Positions 45,803 through 53,810 of a stretch of DNA of 64,000 nt are shown here, one piece after another (the stretch's first letter is position 1; every line of letters begins with the position of its first letter). A program made the translations under genes and the position numbers. Origin of the DNA: Rhizobium anhuiense (GTDB lineage Bacteria; Pseudomonadota; Alphaproteobacteria; Rhizobiales; Rhizobiaceae); contig NZ_ML133525.1 of assembly GCF_003985145.1 (NCBI RefSeq), forward strand, positions 248,001-312,000, read 5' to 3'. Under the pieces are notes generated by a model that was given only the letters and a program-made list of their open reading frames with translations, was not told the DNA's origin and ran no database searches.

Positions 45803-45943
45803 CACATCGTCTCCTGATCGGTCGCTCATTATCGGGAATAGTTAGGAATTATGACAATCATTCAATGCCTGCCGGCCGGGCATTCAATGCTTGCCTGTCT
45901 TGAAGCGTTGCGCCAAAGAGGGCACCTCAGTTTGGAGAAAATT

Positions 45944-46399
45944 ATGACGGAACGCCCTTTTTCCATTTCGGGAGAGTTGACGGAGGCCGGACATCGCCTC
46001 GTCCAGCGGGTCTATTATGAAGATACGGACTTCTCCGGCCTGGTCTATCACGCCCGTTACCTGCATTTCCTGGAGCGCGGCCGCACCGATTATCTGCGCT
46101 GCCTCGGCGTCGAGCAGCGCGAGCTGGTCAGCGCCGACGAGGAGGGCCTCGTCTTCGTCGTCCACCGCATGGAGATCGACTTCAAGAGCCCGGCGCGCAT
46201 GGATGATGTGCTGACGGTCCTGACGCACACGGAAAAGGCCGGCGGCGCCAAGATGGTGCTCAATCAGCAAATACGCTCCGGCGAGACGCTGCTGATCGTC
46301 GCCAAGGTGATTATCGCCGTCATCAACGCTCGGGGGCGCCCGAGGCGACTGCCGGAAACACTGGCGGCGAAATTCCTGGAAGGCAGCACGCCGCTATAG
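45944..46399 (+). CDS. ybgC: Tol-Pal system acyl-CoA thioesterase YbgC
   Basis: The 151-residue hot-dog-fold thioesterase has RVYYEDTDFSGLVYHARYLH with the catalytic Asp and FLERGRTDYLR. YbgC usually precedes tolQ and acts on acyl-CoAs in the cytoplasm. The frame opens 31 codons upstream; the ATG at 45944 has GGAG upstream and fits the family. It is separated from tolQ by 376 bases, so tolQ probably has its own promoter. Confidence 0.93.
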   Translation: MTERPFSISGELTEAGHRLVQRVYYEDTDFSGLVYHARYLHFLERGRTDYLRCLGVEQRELVSADEEGLVFVVHRMEIDFKSPARMDDVLTVLTHTEKAGGAKMVLNQQIRSGETLLIVAKVIIAVINARGRPRRLPETLAAKFLEGSTPL

Positions 46400-46571
46400 C
46401 CACGAATCGCCCAGATTTCAGGCTTGTCAAAACTTGAACTTTATGTGAAGGAATTCCCACGCCGCAGGATGAGCGCTCTTTCGGCAGCCGGACCTTGCTC
46501 CGGTCAAGTAATCCATGGACGAAAATCTTCCAAAACCAGGCTTACTGTCACAGTCCGGCACTAACGATCTA

Positions 46572-46579
46572 TTAACCAT
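46572..46579. promoter_or_regulatory. CtrA-type half-site before tolQ
   Basis: TTAACCAT, the eight-base CtrA motif described in Caulobacter and Sinorhizobium, about 200 bases upstream of tolQ. A single short motif is weak evidence by itself, but the same motif occurs before pal. Confidence 0.4.
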
Positions 46580-46730
46580 AATAGTGTCTTACTGGGAAAG
46601 TCAGAGTTTGTGCGGTGCACGCCTTCCTTTGACCAAATTTGACGGCAAGAAGGCGGAAGATGAGCTTGGAAGTTTGACCAGGGCTTTGGGCGGCGGCCGC
46701 CGGAACACTTCTTGCGAGATCACTTTGTGC

Positions 46731-46751
46731 CGCCCGGTCTAGCACCGGGCG
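46731..46751 (+). promoter_or_regulatory. Hairpin in the tolQ 5' leader
   Basis: CGCCCGGT-CTAGC-ACCGGGCG is a perfect stem, 24 bases before the tolQ ATG and followed by TTTGGATT. It may be an attenuator or an mRNA-stability element. Confidence 0.45.
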
Positions 46752-46775
46752 TTTGGATTCGGGGATTTTGGATCA

Positions 46776-47495
46776 ATGGAACAAGTAGGATTGGCAGCAG
46801 CAACGGCGGACGTCAGCCTCTGGTCGCTTTTCATGCAGGCCGGCATCGTCGTCAAGCTCGTCATGCTCGGGCTCATCGCGGCCTCGGTGTGGACGTGGGC
46901 GATCGTCATCGACAAATACCTGGCTTATGGCCGCGCACGGCGCCAGTTCGACAAGTTCGAGCAGGTCTTCTGGTCGGGCCAATCGCTGGAAGAACTCTAC
47001 CGCTCGCTGTCGGAGCGCAACAATACCGGGCTGGCTGCGATCTTCGTGGCGGCCATGCGCGAGTGGAAGAAATCCTTCGAACGCGGCGCCCGCTCGCCGA
47101 TCGGCCTGCAGATGCGTATCGACCGCGCGATGGACGTGACGCTCGCCCGTGAGACCGAATATCTCGGCGCCCGCCTCGGATCGCTCGCGACCATCGGCTC
47201 GGCCGGTCCGTTCATCGGTCTCTTCGGCACGGTCGTCGGCATCATGACCTCGTTCCAGGCGATTGCCGGTTCGAAGTCGACCAACCTTGCGGTCGTCGCG
47301 CCCGGCATCGCCGAAGCGCTGCTTGCCACCGCCATCGGCCTCGTCGCCGCTATCCCGGCGGTTATCGCCTACAACAAGTTCTCTGCCGATGCCGGCAAGC
47401 TTTCGGGCCGCATGGAAGGTTTCGCGGATGAATTCTCCGCCATACTTTCGCGCCAGATCGACGAGAAGCTGCAGCCGCGCGCTGCCGCTCAGTAA
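46776..47495 (+). CDS. tolQ: Tol-Pal protein TolQ
   Basis: The 239-residue inner-membrane protein has three membrane helices: AGIVVKLVMLGLIAASVWTW, SLATIGSAGPFIGLFGTVVG and GIAEALLATAIGLVAAIPAV. It is of the MotA/ExbB/TolQ family and uses the proton motive force with TolR to power TolA, which pulls the outer membrane inward during division. Ends match the family. It begins the tolQRAB run. Confidence 0.97.
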   Translation: MEQVGLAAATADVSLWSLFMQAGIVVKLVMLGLIAASVWTWAIVIDKYLAYGRARRQFDKFEQVFWSGQSLEELYRSLSERNNTGLAAIFVAAMREWKKSFERGARSPIGLQMRIDRAMDVTLARETEYLGARLGSLATIGSAGPFIGLFGTVVGIMTSFQAIAGSKSTNLAVVAPGIAEALLATAIGLVAAIPAVIAYNKFSADAGKLSGRMEGFADEFSAILSRQIDEKLQPRAAAQ

Positions 47496-47513
47496 CCAAC
47501 GGAGTATTCTGAC

Positions 47514-47969
47514 ATGGGTATGGCTGTTGGAGGCAATGGCGGCGGGGGCGGCGGACGCCGCCGTCGCGGCGGTCGGAACAGGGCCGTGATCTCCGAAATC
47601 AACGTGACGCCGCTCGTCGACGTCATGCTCGTGCTTCTAATCATCTTCATGGTCGCGGCACCGATGATGACCGTCGGCGTGCCGATCGACCTGCCGGAAA
47701 CGCAGGCCAAGGCGCTGAATTCCGAGACGCAGCCGATCACCATCTCCGTCAAGAACGACGGCGAGGTGTTCCTGCAGGAAACGCCGATCCCGGCTGCGGA
47801 GATCGCTGCCAAGCTCGAGGCGATCGCCACCACCGGTTATAACGAACGTATCTTCGTGCGCGGCGACGCGACCGCGCCTTATGGCGTCATCGCCGACGTC
47901 ATGGCCCGTATTCAGGGCGCAGGCTTCAAGAATATCGGCCTCGTGACGCAGCAGAAGAAGGACCAATAG
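47514..47969 (+). CDS. tolR: Tol-Pal protein TolR
   Basis: The 151-residue ExbD/TolR protein has a Gly/Arg-rich N-terminus and the single helix VISEINVTPLVDVMLVLLII with the essential membrane Asp in PLVDVML. The periplasmic domain follows. It pairs with TolQ as the stator. A CGGAG lies 12 bases upstream of its ATG, 18 bases after tolQ. Confidence 0.96.
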   Translation: MGMAVGGNGGGGGGRRRRGGRNRAVISEINVTPLVDVMLVLLIIFMVAAPMMTVGVPIDLPETQAKALNSETQPITISVKNDGEVFLQETPIPAAEIAAKLEAIATTGYNERIFVRGDATAPYGVIADVMARIQGAGFKNIGLVTQQKKDQ

Positions 47970-47977
47970 CGCTCAAA

Positions 47978-49114
47978 ATGAAGGCCAGTGTCATCACATC
48001 TGCTGTTTTGCATGGCCTGGTGCTCACCTGGGCGATGGTGTCGCTCAGTGCCCCGGAATCCTTCAAGGTGGAGGATTTCGAGGCTATGCCGGTCGATCTC
48101 GTGCCGGTGGAATCCATCACCCAGATGCAGCAGGGCGATAAGAAGGCTCCGAAGAAGGAGACTTCCGCGCCCGTGCCGACGACGCGGCCACCGATCGCAC
48201 AGCCGGCCGAGAATGCCGGCGACAACAATGTCGACCTGAAGACGCCGCCGGTCCCGAATGCCAAGCCGAGCACCACCGAGGCTGCGGCAGCGAATTCGAG
48301 CGAAAAGCCGATGCCTAAGACCGATCCTGTCCCAAACGATGTCAAGGACATCGTCAAGGAGGAAACGGAAGTCGAGCAGCCGAAGGAGGTCGCCTCCATT
48401 CCGCCGCCGAAGCCGGTCGAAGTGACGCCGCCGAAGCCGGAAGAAAAGCCACCTGAGGAGCAGGCCAAGCCCGAGGAACCGCCGAAGCCGGATGCGGAAG
48501 CATTGCCGGACAATGTGCCGACCCCTGTTGCCAAGCCGCAGGTGAAGCCGCCGGAACCACAGAAACCCGCAGAAAAGCCACCGGAAAAGACCCAGGACCA
48601 GCCGAAGGCCGCCGAAATACCGACCGAAAAGAAGAAGTCGGATCAGAAGCAGGAGACGGCGAAATCCGCCTCATCGATGAAAAGCGATTTCAATGCCGAC
48701 GAGGTTGCGGCGTTGCTGAACAAGACGGACCCTTCCGCCGGTGGCGCCAAGCGCTCGACGCAGGAGGCATCGCTCGGTGCGAAGAAGAGCAATGGTGGCT
48801 CCAAGCTATCTTTGAGCGAGATGGATGCGCTGAAGAGCGCCATCGCTGGCAACTGGTCGGTTATTCCTGGCATGGAAGGCATGAGCGACGTACGCATTAA
48901 GGTGCATATGAAGCTTGATCAGGACGGCAATATCGTCGGCGAACCCGACGTAGAGGCGGTCGGTGGTGACAATGAATCCACTCGACGGGCGCTGGCCGGG
49001 GGGGCCTATCGCGCCATCATGAAATCGGCACCCTTCTCGTCGCTTCCGAAAGACAAATATGATGCCTGGAACGAAGTCGTGGTCAACTTCGATCCCAGCG
49101 ATCTAGGAATTTAA
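47978..49114 (+). CDS. tolA: Tol-Pal protein TolA
   Basis: The 378-residue protein has an N-terminal anchor (SVITSAVLHGLVLTWAMVSL) and a long central Pro/Lys/Glu-rich spacer (about residues 70-250), followed by a C-terminal domain with the TonB-like KVHMKLDQDGNIVGEPDVEA. TolA spans the periplasm to reach Pal and TolB. The Pro-rich spacer replaces the Ala-rich helix of the E. coli protein, as in other alphaproteobacteria. Eight bases separate it from tolR; its stop codon is directly followed by tolB. Confidence 0.93.
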   Translation: MKASVITSAVLHGLVLTWAMVSLSAPESFKVEDFEAMPVDLVPVESITQMQQGDKKAPKKETSAPVPTTRPPIAQPAENAGDNNVDLKTPPVPNAKPSTTEAAAANSSEKPMPKTDPVPNDVKDIVKEETEVEQPKEVASIPPPKPVEVTPPKPEEKPPEEQAKPEEPPKPDAEALPDNVPTPVAKPQVKPPEPQKPAEKPPEKTQDQPKAAEIPTEKKKSDQKQETAKSASSMKSDFNADEVAALLNKTDPSAGGAKRSTQEASLGAKKSNGGSKLSLSEMDALKSAIAGNWSVIPGMEGMSDVRIKVHMKLDQDGNIVGEPDVEAVGGDNESTRRALAGGAYRAIMKSAPFSSLPKDKYDAWNEVVVNFDPSDLGI

Positions 49115-50446
49115 ATGCTGAAAGGCCTTTACTCCATGAACAAGTTTTCCTTCATCCGCGCTATTGCGGTCGCTGCTGGTCTCATGACCATTGCGGCGTT
49201 CGCCTCGCCTGCAAATGCTCTCGTCGAAATCAACATCAACAAGGGCAATGTGCAGCCGCTGCCGATTGCGGTGACTGACTTCCTTCAGGGCGACATGGGT
49301 GCGCAGGTCTCGCAGGTCATCGCCGCAGATCTTCAGCGTTCCGGGTTGTTTGCACCGATCAGCAAGACGGCCTTTATCGAGAAGATCTCCAATCCGGATG
49401 CGTCGCCGCGCTTCGAAGACTGGAAGGTCATCAATGCCCAGGCGCTGGTGACTGGCCGCGTTACCCAGGAAGCCGATGGTCGCCTTCGTGCCGAATTCCG
49501 TCTCTGGGACACGTTTGCCGGGCAGCAGATGACCGGGCAGCAGTTTTACACCCAGCCGGAGAACTGGCGCCGCGTGGCCCATATCATTGCCGATGCGATC
49601 TACAAGCAGATCACCGGCGAGGAAGGTTATTTCGACACCCGCGTCGTCTTCGTTTCCGAATCCGGCACCAAGCAGCAGCGCAAGCGCCAGCTGGCGATCA
49701 TGGATCAGGACGGGTTCAACGTGCGCATGTTGACCGATGGCAGTGATCTCGTGCTGACGCCGCGCTTCTCGCCGAACCGGCAGGAAGTCACCTACATGTC
49801 CTTTGCCAACCAGCAGCCGCGGGTCTATCTGCTGCAGCTCGAGACCGGGCAGCGCGAGGTCGTCGGCAATTTCCCCGGCATGACCTTCTCGCCGCGTTTT
49901 TCGCCGGATGGCCAGAAGGTGATCATGAGCCTGCAGCAGGAAGGCAATTCCAACATCTACACGATGGACCTGCGCTCGCGCACGACGACGCGGTTGACCT
50001 CGACGGCTGCGATCGACACCTCGCCCTCCTATTCGCCCGACGGTGCCCGTGTCAGCTTCGAAAGCGACCGCGGCGGGAAGCCGCAGATCTACGTGATGAA
50101 TGCCGACGGCTCCGGCCAGACGCGCATTTCCTTCGGCGATGGTTCCTATTCGACGCCGGTCTGGTCGCCGCGCGGCGATCTGATCGCCTTCACCAAGCAG
50201 GCCGGCGGCAAGTTCTCGATCGGCGTGATGAAGCCGGACGGCTCGGGCGAGCGCATCCTGACGACGGGCTTCCACAATGAGGGCCCGACCTGGGCGCCAA
50301 ACGGCCGCGTTTTGATGTTCTTCCGCCAGGCGGCGGGGTCCGGCGGCCCGCAGCTCTATTCGATCGATCTGACCGGTTACAACGAGCAGTTGGTCAAGAC
50401 GCCGACCTACGGTTCAGACCCGGCCTGGTCGCCGCTTCTGGAGTAG
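49115..50446 (+). CDS. tolB: Tol-Pal protein TolB
   Basis: The 443-residue periplasmic protein has a signal peptide (hydrophobic [20 protein letters not shown] ending near ANA), an N-terminal domain, and a six-bladed beta-propeller with repeats such as [36 protein letters not shown] and [19 protein letters not shown]. It binds Pal and TolA. The ATG at 49115 directly follows the tolA stop codon; a start at 49136 (MNKFSF) would give a shorter signal peptide and is possible. Confidence 0.96.
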   Translation: MLKGLYSMNKFSFIRAIAVAAGLMTIAAFASPANALVEININKGNVQPLPIAVTDFLQGDMGAQVSQVIAADLQRSGLFAPISKTAFIEKISNPDASPRFEDWKVINAQALVTGRVTQEADGRLRAEFRLWDTFAGQQMTGQQFYTQPENWRRVAHIIADAIYKQITGEEGYFDTRVVFVSESGTKQQRKRQLAIMDQDGFNVRMLTDGSDLVLTPRFSPNRQEVTYMSFANQQPRVYLLQLETGQREVVGNFPGMTFSPRFSPDGQKVIMSLQQEGNSNIYTMDLRSRTTTRLTSTAAIDTSPSYSPDGARVSFESDRGGKPQIYVMNADGSGQTRISFGDGSYSTPVWSPRGDLIAFTKQAGGKFSIGVMKPDGSGERILTTGFHNEGPTWAPNGRVLMFFRQAAGSGGPQLYSIDLTGYNEQLVKTPTYGSDPAWSPLLE

Positions 50447-50519
50447 GCGATGTGGTGCTGCCTTCATGTCGCCTCAAAGTCATGGAAACCGGGCGACTAC
50501 GGGACAAATCAGTAAATCG

Positions 50520-50549
50520 TTAACCATAATCTTTGAGGGGCGGTTAACC
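50520..50549. promoter_or_regulatory. CtrA-type half-sites before pal
   Basis: TTAACCAT (50520-50527) and TTAACC (50544-50549), 50-80 bases upstream of the pal start. The first motif also occurs before tolQ. Confidence 0.45.
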
Positions 50550-50599
50550 GAGTGCGGTTACTGTCCGGAAACCCTGATGAAATCGCAAGGAGACCGGCC

Positions 50600-51133
50600 A
50601 TGAGCCGAATTCATACCCCGGCAATGAGCCGCATGCAGAATTTCGCCCGCAACCCCGTCATGATCGCGCTTATCGCCGGCCTCGCGCTCGCAAGCTGCGC
50701 CAAGAAGCCGCCGAACAGCGCCGGCGACCTCGGCCTCGGCACCGGTGCTGGTGGGGCTGCAACGCCGGGCTCTGCCCAGGACTTCACGGTCAATGTCGGC
50801 GACCGCATCTTCTTCGACACCGACTCCTCGTCGATCCGCGCCGATGCTTCGCAGACGCTCGACCGTCAGGCCCAGTGGCTTGCCCGCTACCCGAACTACC
50901 AGATCACCGTTGAAGGCCATGCTGACGAACGCGGCACGCGCGAATACAACCTCGCGCTCGGCGCCCGCCGTGCGGCTGCCGCCAAGGATTACCTCGCTTC
51001 GCGCGGCGTCCCGGCGCAGCGCCTGAAGACGATCTCTTACGGCAAGGAACGTCCGGTCGCCGTCTGCGACGACATTTCCTGCTGGTCGCAGAACCGCCGC
51101 GCGGTTACCGTGCTTGGCGGCGCCGGTATGTAA
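50600..51133 (+). CDS. pal: Peptidoglycan-associated lipoprotein Pal
   Basis: The 177-residue lipoprotein has a signal peptide with lipobox LALASC, a Gly/Ala-rich linker, and an OmpA-like domain with VEGHADERGTREYNLALGARR. Pal anchors the outer membrane to peptidoglycan and is relocated to the septum by the Tol motor. The ATG at 50600 has AAGGAGACC upstream. A gap of about 150 bases with CtrA-like motifs separates it from tolB, and a terminator follows, so it may be transcribed both with tolB and alone. Confidence 0.96.
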   Translation: MSRIHTPAMSRMQNFARNPVMIALIAGLALASCAKKPPNSAGDLGLGTGAGGAATPGSAQDFTVNVGDRIFFDTDSSSIRADASQTLDRQAQWLARYPNYQITVEGHADERGTREYNLALGARRAAAAKDYLASRGVPAQRLKTISYGKERPVAVCDDISCWSQNRRAVTVLGGAGM

Positions 51134-51158
51134 TTCCGGCAACATTCGCTTTTTCGAC

Positions 51159-51191
51159 GGGCGGTCCCATCAGGGGCCGCCTTTTCTTTTT
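51159..51191 (+). terminator. Rho-independent terminator of pal
   Basis: GGCGGTCCC pairs with GGGGCCGCC (one G-T pair), followed by TTTTCTTTTT. Confidence 0.88.
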
Positions 51192-51293
51192 GACCACACT
51201 TTGGCCAGACTCCGTTGCTTTTTGAAAGCAATTGGAAAAATCTCCTGTTCGTGCCATCGAGGTGCGAAGAATCACTGGGACAGGACGATACAT

Positions 51294-52280
51294 ATGAAGA
51301 AACTTGTCGTGGCAGGCATGCTGTGCCTCGCGGCTGTGACCGGGAGCGAACGAGCGGCCTATTCCGCTTCGTTTTTCGGGCTGCATCTTGGCGGCCGATC
51401 CGCGGAAAACCAGGCGGCGCCACCTGTTGTCAAGGTGCAGAGCGGCGACGCGGAGGTCCGTGTGCAGCAGCTCGAAGAGCAACTGCGGCAGCTGAACGGC
51501 CGGATCGAAGAGATGAGCTTTCAGCTTCTGCAGATGCAGGAGACGATCCGCAAGCAGCAGGAAGACAATGAATTCCGATTCCAGCAGCTGGAAAAGACGG
51601 GCGGCGGCGGTGCCGCCAAGGCTCCGGTCAAGAAGAGTGAGACCGATGTCGCGCCGGCTGCTTCCGGCGGCGACGACATCGCCAGGGTGATTCAAGCACC
51701 GCAGGGAGCCGAAACGGCTCCCTCCACCAACGTACCCGCCAATACCGGCCTCGGCCAGCCACCGAAGGAGCTCGGCTCGATCGAGTTCGATCAGAACGGC
51801 AATCCGATCGGCGGAAGCGTGGATGGAAATGCCACCATCGGCTCCGGCCCGATTCCCGATGCCAATCCCGGGACGCCGCAGCAGACCGCCTCGCTCGGCA
51901 GCGAGGCCGATCAGTACAAGGCGGCCTATGGCCACGTGTTATCGGGCGATTACAGCACGGCCGAGCAGGAATTCACGCAGTACATCACCCGCTACCCAAG
52001 CAGCGCGCGGGCGGCGGACGCCAATTTCTGGCTCGGCGAAGCGCTCTATTCGCAGGGCAAGTACAATGAGGCGGCCAAGACTTTCCTCAATGCGCACCAG
52101 AAATACGGCACATCCGAAAAGGCGCCGGAAATGCTGTTGAAGCTCGGCATGTCGCTCGCCGCCCTCGACAATACCGAGACGGCATGCGCCACACTGCGCG
52201 AAGTCTCGAAGCGTTATCCCAAGGCCTCGCGTGCGGTCATAAGCAAGGTTGCGAGCGAACAGAAGCGCCTCGCCTGCTAA
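51294..52280 (+). CDS. cpoB: Cell division coordinator CpoB (YbgF)
   Basis: The 328-residue periplasmic protein has a signal peptide (about residues 1-25), a coiled coil (VRVQQLEEQLRQLNGRIEEM), a low-complexity linker, and C-terminal TPR repeats (YKAAYGHVLSGDYSTAEQEF; SRAADANFWLGEALYSQGKY-like). CpoB links the Tol-Pal system with peptidoglycan synthesis at the septum. The true start is at 51294; an apparent extension back into pal lacks support. Confidence 0.92.
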   Translation: MKKLVVAGMLCLAAVTGSERAAYSASFFGLHLGGRSAENQAAPPVVKVQSGDAEVRVQQLEEQLRQLNGRIEEMSFQLLQMQETIRKQQEDNEFRFQQLEKTGGGGAAKAPVKKSETDVAPAASGGDDIARVIQAPQGAETAPSTNVPANTGLGQPPKELGSIEFDQNGNPIGGSVDGNATIGSGPIPDANPGTPQQTASLGSEADQYKAAYGHVLSGDYSTAEQEFTQYITRYPSSARAADANFWLGEALYSQGKYNEAAKTFLNAHQKYGTSEKAPEMLLKLGMSLAALDNTETACATLREVSKRYPKASRAVISKVASEQKRLAC

Positions 52281-52291
52281 GGTCTTCCGGC

Positions 52292-53713
52292 ATGTCTCCG
52301 GAAGCCTCATCGCCGCAACAGGCGATCCTCCAGTTTCTCACCTCGCTTCAAAGCCCCGCGCGCATCCTTGTCGCGATCTCGGGCGGCAGCGATTCCACCG
52401 GCCTGCTTTTTCTTCTCGATGAAGCCGTAAAGGCCGCGCCCGATCTCAAGATTTCCCTTTGCGCCGCGACCGTCGATCATGCGTTGCGCGCCGGCTCCGC
52501 AGACGAGGCGCGCGAGGTCGCTGACCTCTGCGCATCGCTCGGCATTCCTCACACCATCCTGATCTGGCAGGGCGACAAGCCCAAAACCGGCATCATGGCT
52601 GCGGCCCGCGAGGCTCGTTATGACCTGCTGGCAGCCGCCGCCCAAAATTTCAAAGCCGATCTCATCGTCACCGGCCATACCTTCGACGACCAGCGCGAAA
52701 CGTTTGCCATGCGGGGTCTGCGCTCCGAACAAGTTTCAACCGGCATCGCGGATGCGGTGCTGTTCGACCGTCATATCTGGATCATGCGGCCGCTGCTCGG
52801 CAGTCGGCGGGCAGATATCCGCGCTTATCTGAAGACACGTGGCATTTCCTGGCTCGACGATCCGAGCAACGAGGATGTGACCTATGAGCGGGTGCGCATG
52901 CGCCAGCGGCTCGCGGAGGAGGTGGCTTCCAAGGCAGGGGCGGAGACCGAAGGGCAACGTCTTTTGCTCGCGGCAGATGCAGCCGCTTGGCTCGATCTGC
53001 ATTTCCGGCTGCATGGCGGTATGCTTGGTCATATCTCTCCCGACGGCCTGAGGGCCGAAGCAGCTGTATTGAATTACGCGCTTGGCCGTCTTGCCGCCGT
53101 TTTCGGCGGCCGGGATTTTCCACCGGGCGGCAAGCAGATGGACGGCATTCTCGCCTTTATCGCAGCGGCCAAGGCAGGGCGGATGACGGCGGGCAGGGTG
53201 GTGTTCGATCTCAGACGTAGCGGGCTCTATCTCGCCCGCGAAAGCCGCGGCATCCTCCCGCTGTCATTGCAGCCGGGTGAGCGCAGCGTCTGGGATGGAC
53301 GTTTCGAGGTTGTGAACAATTCCCCGTTCGGCGTCAGGATCGAGGCGGCCGGGATGAATGCAGGACCGGGTGCGGCTGGGTCACCAAAGCGTGAAGAAGA
53401 GTGTTCCGCAACCACAGAGTCCCGCCGATCGGGTTCCTGCTACGAGCACAGCAATGCGGCGAGAAGGGACGATACCCTACCAAAAGCGGCATTGAAGCGT
53501 GCAACTGCTGCGTTGCCGGTCGTTTTGCCAATGGCTGGCATTGTTTTTTCCGACGATTTGGCCGGCCGGGTGCGCCTCACGCCTTATTCCGCGCCGTTCG
53601 ACCGCTTTTTGACACGATTTGATTTCATCTTTGCCAACAGGCTTTCGGCGGTTTTCGCGACGGCGCCCTATGCGAGGCTGCCTTTAAGAAGTATTGACGG
53701 AAAAACCATCTGA
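52292..53713 (+). CDS. tilS: tRNA(Ile)-lysidine synthase TilS
   Basis: The 473-residue enzyme modifies the CAU anticodon C34 of tRNA-Ile2 to lysidine. It has the PP-loop ATPase motif ILVAISGGSDSTGLL, VDHALRAGSADEAREVADLC, and VTGHTFDDQRETFAMR. An unusual stretch at about residues 353-408 (Ser/Arg/Glu/Ala-rich, with three Cys residues) looks like an in-frame insertion into the C-terminal half. It follows cpoB by 11 bases and precedes ftsH, the usual order in alphaproteobacteria. Confidence 0.92.
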   Translation: MSPEASSPQQAILQFLTSLQSPARILVAISGGSDSTGLLFLLDEAVKAAPDLKISLCAATVDHALRAGSADEAREVADLCASLGIPHTILIWQGDKPKTGIMAAAREARYDLLAAAAQNFKADLIVTGHTFDDQRETFAMRGLRSEQVSTGIADAVLFDRHIWIMRPLLGSRRADIRAYLKTRGISWLDDPSNEDVTYERVRMRQRLAEEVASKAGAETEGQRLLLAADAAAWLDLHFRLHGGMLGHISPDGLRAEAAVLNYALGRLAAVFGGRDFPPGGKQMDGILAFIAAAKAGRMTAGRVVFDLRRSGLYLARESRGILPLSLQPGERSVWDGRFEVVNNSPFGVRIEAAGMNAGPGAAGSPKREEECSATTESRRSGSCYEHSNAARRDDTLPKAALKRATAALPVVLPMAGIVFSDDLAGRVRLTPYSAPFDRFLTRFDFIFANRLSAVFATAPYARLPLRSIDGKTI

Positions 53714-53810
53714 CATGGGGCGTCGCCTTGGCAACGGCACGGCGCAACCCTATGTTAGAAACGAATAAGACGGTCGCCATGAGGCGGCTGTTCCAGTGCT
53801 GGGGAGTTCA

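Larger units (their letters stand above)
46400..46775. other. 376-base regulatory region before tolQ
   Basis: No gene is supported here. It holds a CtrA-like half-site TTAACCAT (46572-46579) within a short palindrome CTATTA-ACCA-TAATAG, and a GC-rich hairpin near the tolQ start. Confidence 0.6.

Noticed and set aside
19410..45820. The shared 19-base region before two epimerase genes as the inverted repeats that caused the inversion.
   Set aside because: Both copies have the same orientation. Recombination between them would delete rather than invert the segment.
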